33,491 bases of DNA, from assembly GCA_019752375.1 (NCBI GenBank), contig JAIEMG010000288.1, forward strand, positions 1-33,491. Direction: 5' to 3'. A program made the position numbers and the translations under genes. Within the stretch, counting starts at the first letter, position 1; each line of letters opens with the position of its first letter. Source of the stretch: Gemmataceae bacterium (GTDB lineage: Bacteria > Planctomycetota > Planctomycetia > Gemmatales > Gemmataceae). Under the pieces are notes generated by a model. The model made no database searches. It had not been told where the DNA came from and worked only from the letters and a program-made list of their open reading frames with translations. Positions 31,533-33,491 of this stretch are shown here, piece by piece.

Positions 31533-33419
31533 ATGTCTGGAAACCCTCCGCTGCACCTGTCCGGCGCCTACCCGCGGCCGCAACTGGTGCGGACCGACTG
31601 GACGTCTCTGGATGGGCCCTGGGACTTCGCCCTGGACCCGCAGGCACGCTGGGCCCTGCCTTCACAGGTTGAATGGCAAACGAAGATTATCGTGCCCTTT
31701 GCCCCGGAGACGCCGGCTGGCGGCGTGGAAGCGAACGGCTTCTTCCGTGCGTGCTGGTACCGCCGGACGGTGCCAGCCCCGGAGTTGGCGGCGAACCAGC
31801 GGCTCCTGCTCCATTTCGGCGCTGTCGATAGCCAGGCGACGGTCTGGGTCAACGGCGCCGTGGTCGTGCGACACGAGGGCGGCTACACGCCGTTTGCCGC
31901 GGAAGTCAGCGACTACCTGCTGCCCGACCAGCCGCAGACCATTGTGGTCCGCGCCGAGGACGACCCGCTCGACTTGGCGAAGCCGCGCGGCAAGCAGGAC
32001 TGGCACCTGGAACCGCATTCCATCTGGTATCCGCGCACCACCGGCATCTGGCAAACCGTCTGGCTGGAACGGGTGCCTGTGACACGCATCGGCGCGCTGC
32101 GCTGGACGCCCTGCCTGGAGCGCTGGGAAGTGGCAGTGGAAGCCTATGTGGCGGGCCGGCCCCGCGACGACCTGCGCCTGAGCGTCCGGCTGACGGCGGG
32201 CAACACCCTCCTGGCCGACGATACCTATGCGGTCGTCGCCGCCGAGGTCCATCGCCGCATCGGGCTGTCCGACCCGGGCATTGACGACTTTCGCAACGAG
32301 CTGTTGTGGAGCCCGTCGCGGCCGACGCTCATTCAGGCGCGCCTGCGCCTCTGGGGGGCGCGCGGCGAACTGCTGGACGAGGCGCTTAGCTACACCGCGT
32401 TGCGCTCGATCGCCGCGGAGGGAGATCGCTTCATCCTCAATGGTCGGCCCCTCACGCTGCGCATGGTGCTCGATCAAGGCTACTGGCCGCAAAGCGGACT
32501 GACGGCGCCGGACGCGGACGCCCTGCGCCGGGACGTGGAACTGGCCAAGGCGATGGGGTTCAACGGCGTGCGCAAGCATCAAAAGATCGAGGACCCGCGC
32601 TACCTCTACTGGGCCGATTCGCTCGGTTTGCTGGTCTGGGAGGAGATGCCCAGCGCTTATCGCTATACCAAGACGTCGATCGAGCGGCTAACGCGCGAAT
32701 GGGTCCGCGTGATTGAGCGCGATGCCAGCCACCCGTGTATCGTTGCCTGGGTGCCGTTCAACGAATCCTGGGGCGTCCCCGACTTGCCCGGCAGTCCGGC
32801 GCAGCGGCACTACGTCCAGGCCTTGTATCACCTGACCAAGACGCTCGATCCAACGCGGCCCGTGGTTGGCAACGACGGCTGGGAGAGCGTGGCCACCGAT
32901 ATCATCGGCATTCACGACTACGACGATGACGCCGGGCGGATCAGCCGCCGCTACGGCGCGGAGGACCACCTCCCCCGCCTTTTCCAGCGCGAACGGCCCG
33001 GCGGCCGGCTGCTCGTGCTGGGCGAGGGTGGCCATACCGGCCAGCCGTTGATGCTCAGCGAGTTCGGCGGCATCGCCGTCGCGCCCGACCGCGACGGCGC
33101 CTGGGGCTACTCCCGAACCGAGTCGGCCGAGGCATTCGCTCAGCGCTACACGCGGCTTCTGGAAGCGGTGCGCGCGCTGCCGCTGCTGGCCGGCTTCTGC
33201 TACACCCAGTTCGCCGACACCTACCAGGAGGCCAATGGCCTGCTGAACGCCGACCGCACGCCCAAGTTCCCGCTGGAGGAGATCGCTCGCGCCACCGCCG
33301 GCCCCGAGACCCTGCGCCATCTGGAACTGGAACGCACCTGGCGCGATCGGCTCATGGAAGCGCAACGCCACCAGTACCTCGTGCCGGCCGAGGACTACCG
33401 AACCCACGACGGCCGCTAA
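31533..33419 (+). CDS. Glycoside hydrolase family 2 protein (beta-galactosidase/glucuronidase-like)
   Basis: A 628-residue GH2 protein. Residues about 20-180 form the sugar-binding jelly roll (DGPWDFALDP, FFRACWYRRTV, ATVWVNGAVV, HSIWYPRTTGIWQTVWLE), followed by an immunoglobulin-like domain and a TIM barrel from about 290. The proposed acid/base is E411 in FNESWG and the nucleophile E510 in LSEFGG. There is no signal peptide, so it should act inside the cell. The length is short compared with LacZ and nearer to beta-glucuronidase/mannosidase-like GH2 enzymes. Its place opposite galK suggests release of galactose from an imported glycoside, but specificity for galactose is inference. A GGGGAG stretch lies 12 nt before the ATG. 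Confidence 0.87.
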   Translation: MSGNPPLHLSGAYPRPQLVRTDWTSLDGPWDFALDPQARWALPSQVEWQTKIIVPFAPETPAGGVEANGFFRACWYRRTVPAPELAANQRLLLHFGAVDSQATVWVNGAVVVRHEGGYTPFAAEVSDYLLPDQPQTIVVRAEDDPLDLAKPRGKQDWHLEPHSIWYPRTTGIWQTVWLERVPVTRIGALRWTPCLERWEVAVEAYVAGRPRDDLRLSVRLTAGNTLLADDTYAVVAAEVHRRIGLSDPGIDDFRNELLWSPSRPTLIQARLRLWGARGELLDEALSYTALRSIAAEGDRFILNGRPLTLRMVLDQGYWPQSGLTAPDADALRRDVELAKAMGFNGVRKHQKIEDPRYLYWADSLGLLVWEEMPSAYRYTKTSIERLTREWVRVIERDASHPCIVAWVPFNESWGVPDLPGSPAQRHYVQALYHLTKTLDPTRPVVGNDGWESVATDIIGIHDYDDDAGRISRRYGAEDHLPRLFQRERPGGRLLVLGEGGHTGQPLMLSEFGGIAVAPDRDGAWGYSRTESAEAFAQRYTRLLEAVRALPLLAGFCYTQFADTYQEANGLLNADRTPKFPLEEIARATAGPETLRHLELERTWRDRLMEAQRHQYLVPAEDYRTHDGR

Positions 33420-33453
33420 GGAGCCGCGTAACAATAAGTTGAACAATTGCACG

Positions 33454-33480
33454 TAGGACGGATTTCCAATCCGTCCCTAG
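33454..33480. repeat. Palindrome, likely one arm of a REP-like element cut by the window end
   Basis: GGACGGATT (33456-33464) and AATCCGTCC (33468-33476) form a perfect 9-bp stem with a 3-nt loop. The size equals the small palindromes inside the arms of families A and B. It may instead be a terminator of the GH2 gene, since it begins 35 nt after its stop codon. Confidence 0.55.
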
Positions 33481-33491
33481 AAAACCGGACG

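Overview
The window looks like a chromosomal segment of a GC-rich planctomycete, most likely a Gemmataceae relative. I infer this from the ECF sigma factor fused to a membrane segment and WD40 repeats, the multi-domain membrane kinase in a vWA/PP2C locus, the very large secreted TPR protein, the Tat-exported TIM-barrel isomerase, and the intergenic spaces full of palindromes. No ribosomal RNA or tRNA gene and no CRISPR array was seen.

Region 1 (357-6736) is a tight four-gene operon: a vWA protein, a PP2C-like phosphatase, a 1158-residue membrane kinase with three internal repeats, and a membrane protein carrying zinc-ribbon and GYF_2-like modules. The first three match the logic of the TerY/PP2C/kinase triads. 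The fourth is coupled to the kinase by an ATGA overlap. This is the best candidate for an under-described signalling system.

Region 2 (7033-11314) holds a small RHH-like protein, a broken REP-associated transposase (RAYT), a rhodanese, a YbaN-type membrane protein whose tail overlaps the rhodanese gene antisense, a Tat-exported sugar isomerase-like protein and mtaB (tRNA methylthiotransferase). Region 3 (11489-14862) is a leucine biosynthesis operon, leuC-leuD, with a Uma2-type protein inserted between the subunits and an esterase at the end.

Region 4 (15165-19559) contains two tandem ECF sigma genes. The first has a membrane-WD40 sensor extension. The second has lost that extension by an internal deletion that left the last codons of the old C-terminus behind. 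Next, on the opposite strand, is a HipA-like kinase with a fused HTH, whose upstream region carries two pairs of 12-nt-spaced direct repeats that look like operators.

Region 5 (19770-27589) has a hypothetical protein, a secreted TPR protein, and a molybdate/tungstate-type ABC transporter whose binding protein consists of two tandem SBP domains. Region 6 (27871-33419) is a galactose-use neighbourhood (galE, galK, family 2 glycosidase) with a ferritin-like YciE/YciF protein and a small basic protein between galE and galK.

Several intergenic spaces contain long inverted repeats whose arms are often themselves palindromes. At least two families occur twice in the window. They have the architecture of REP/BIME elements, and a RAYT relic lies in the same window.
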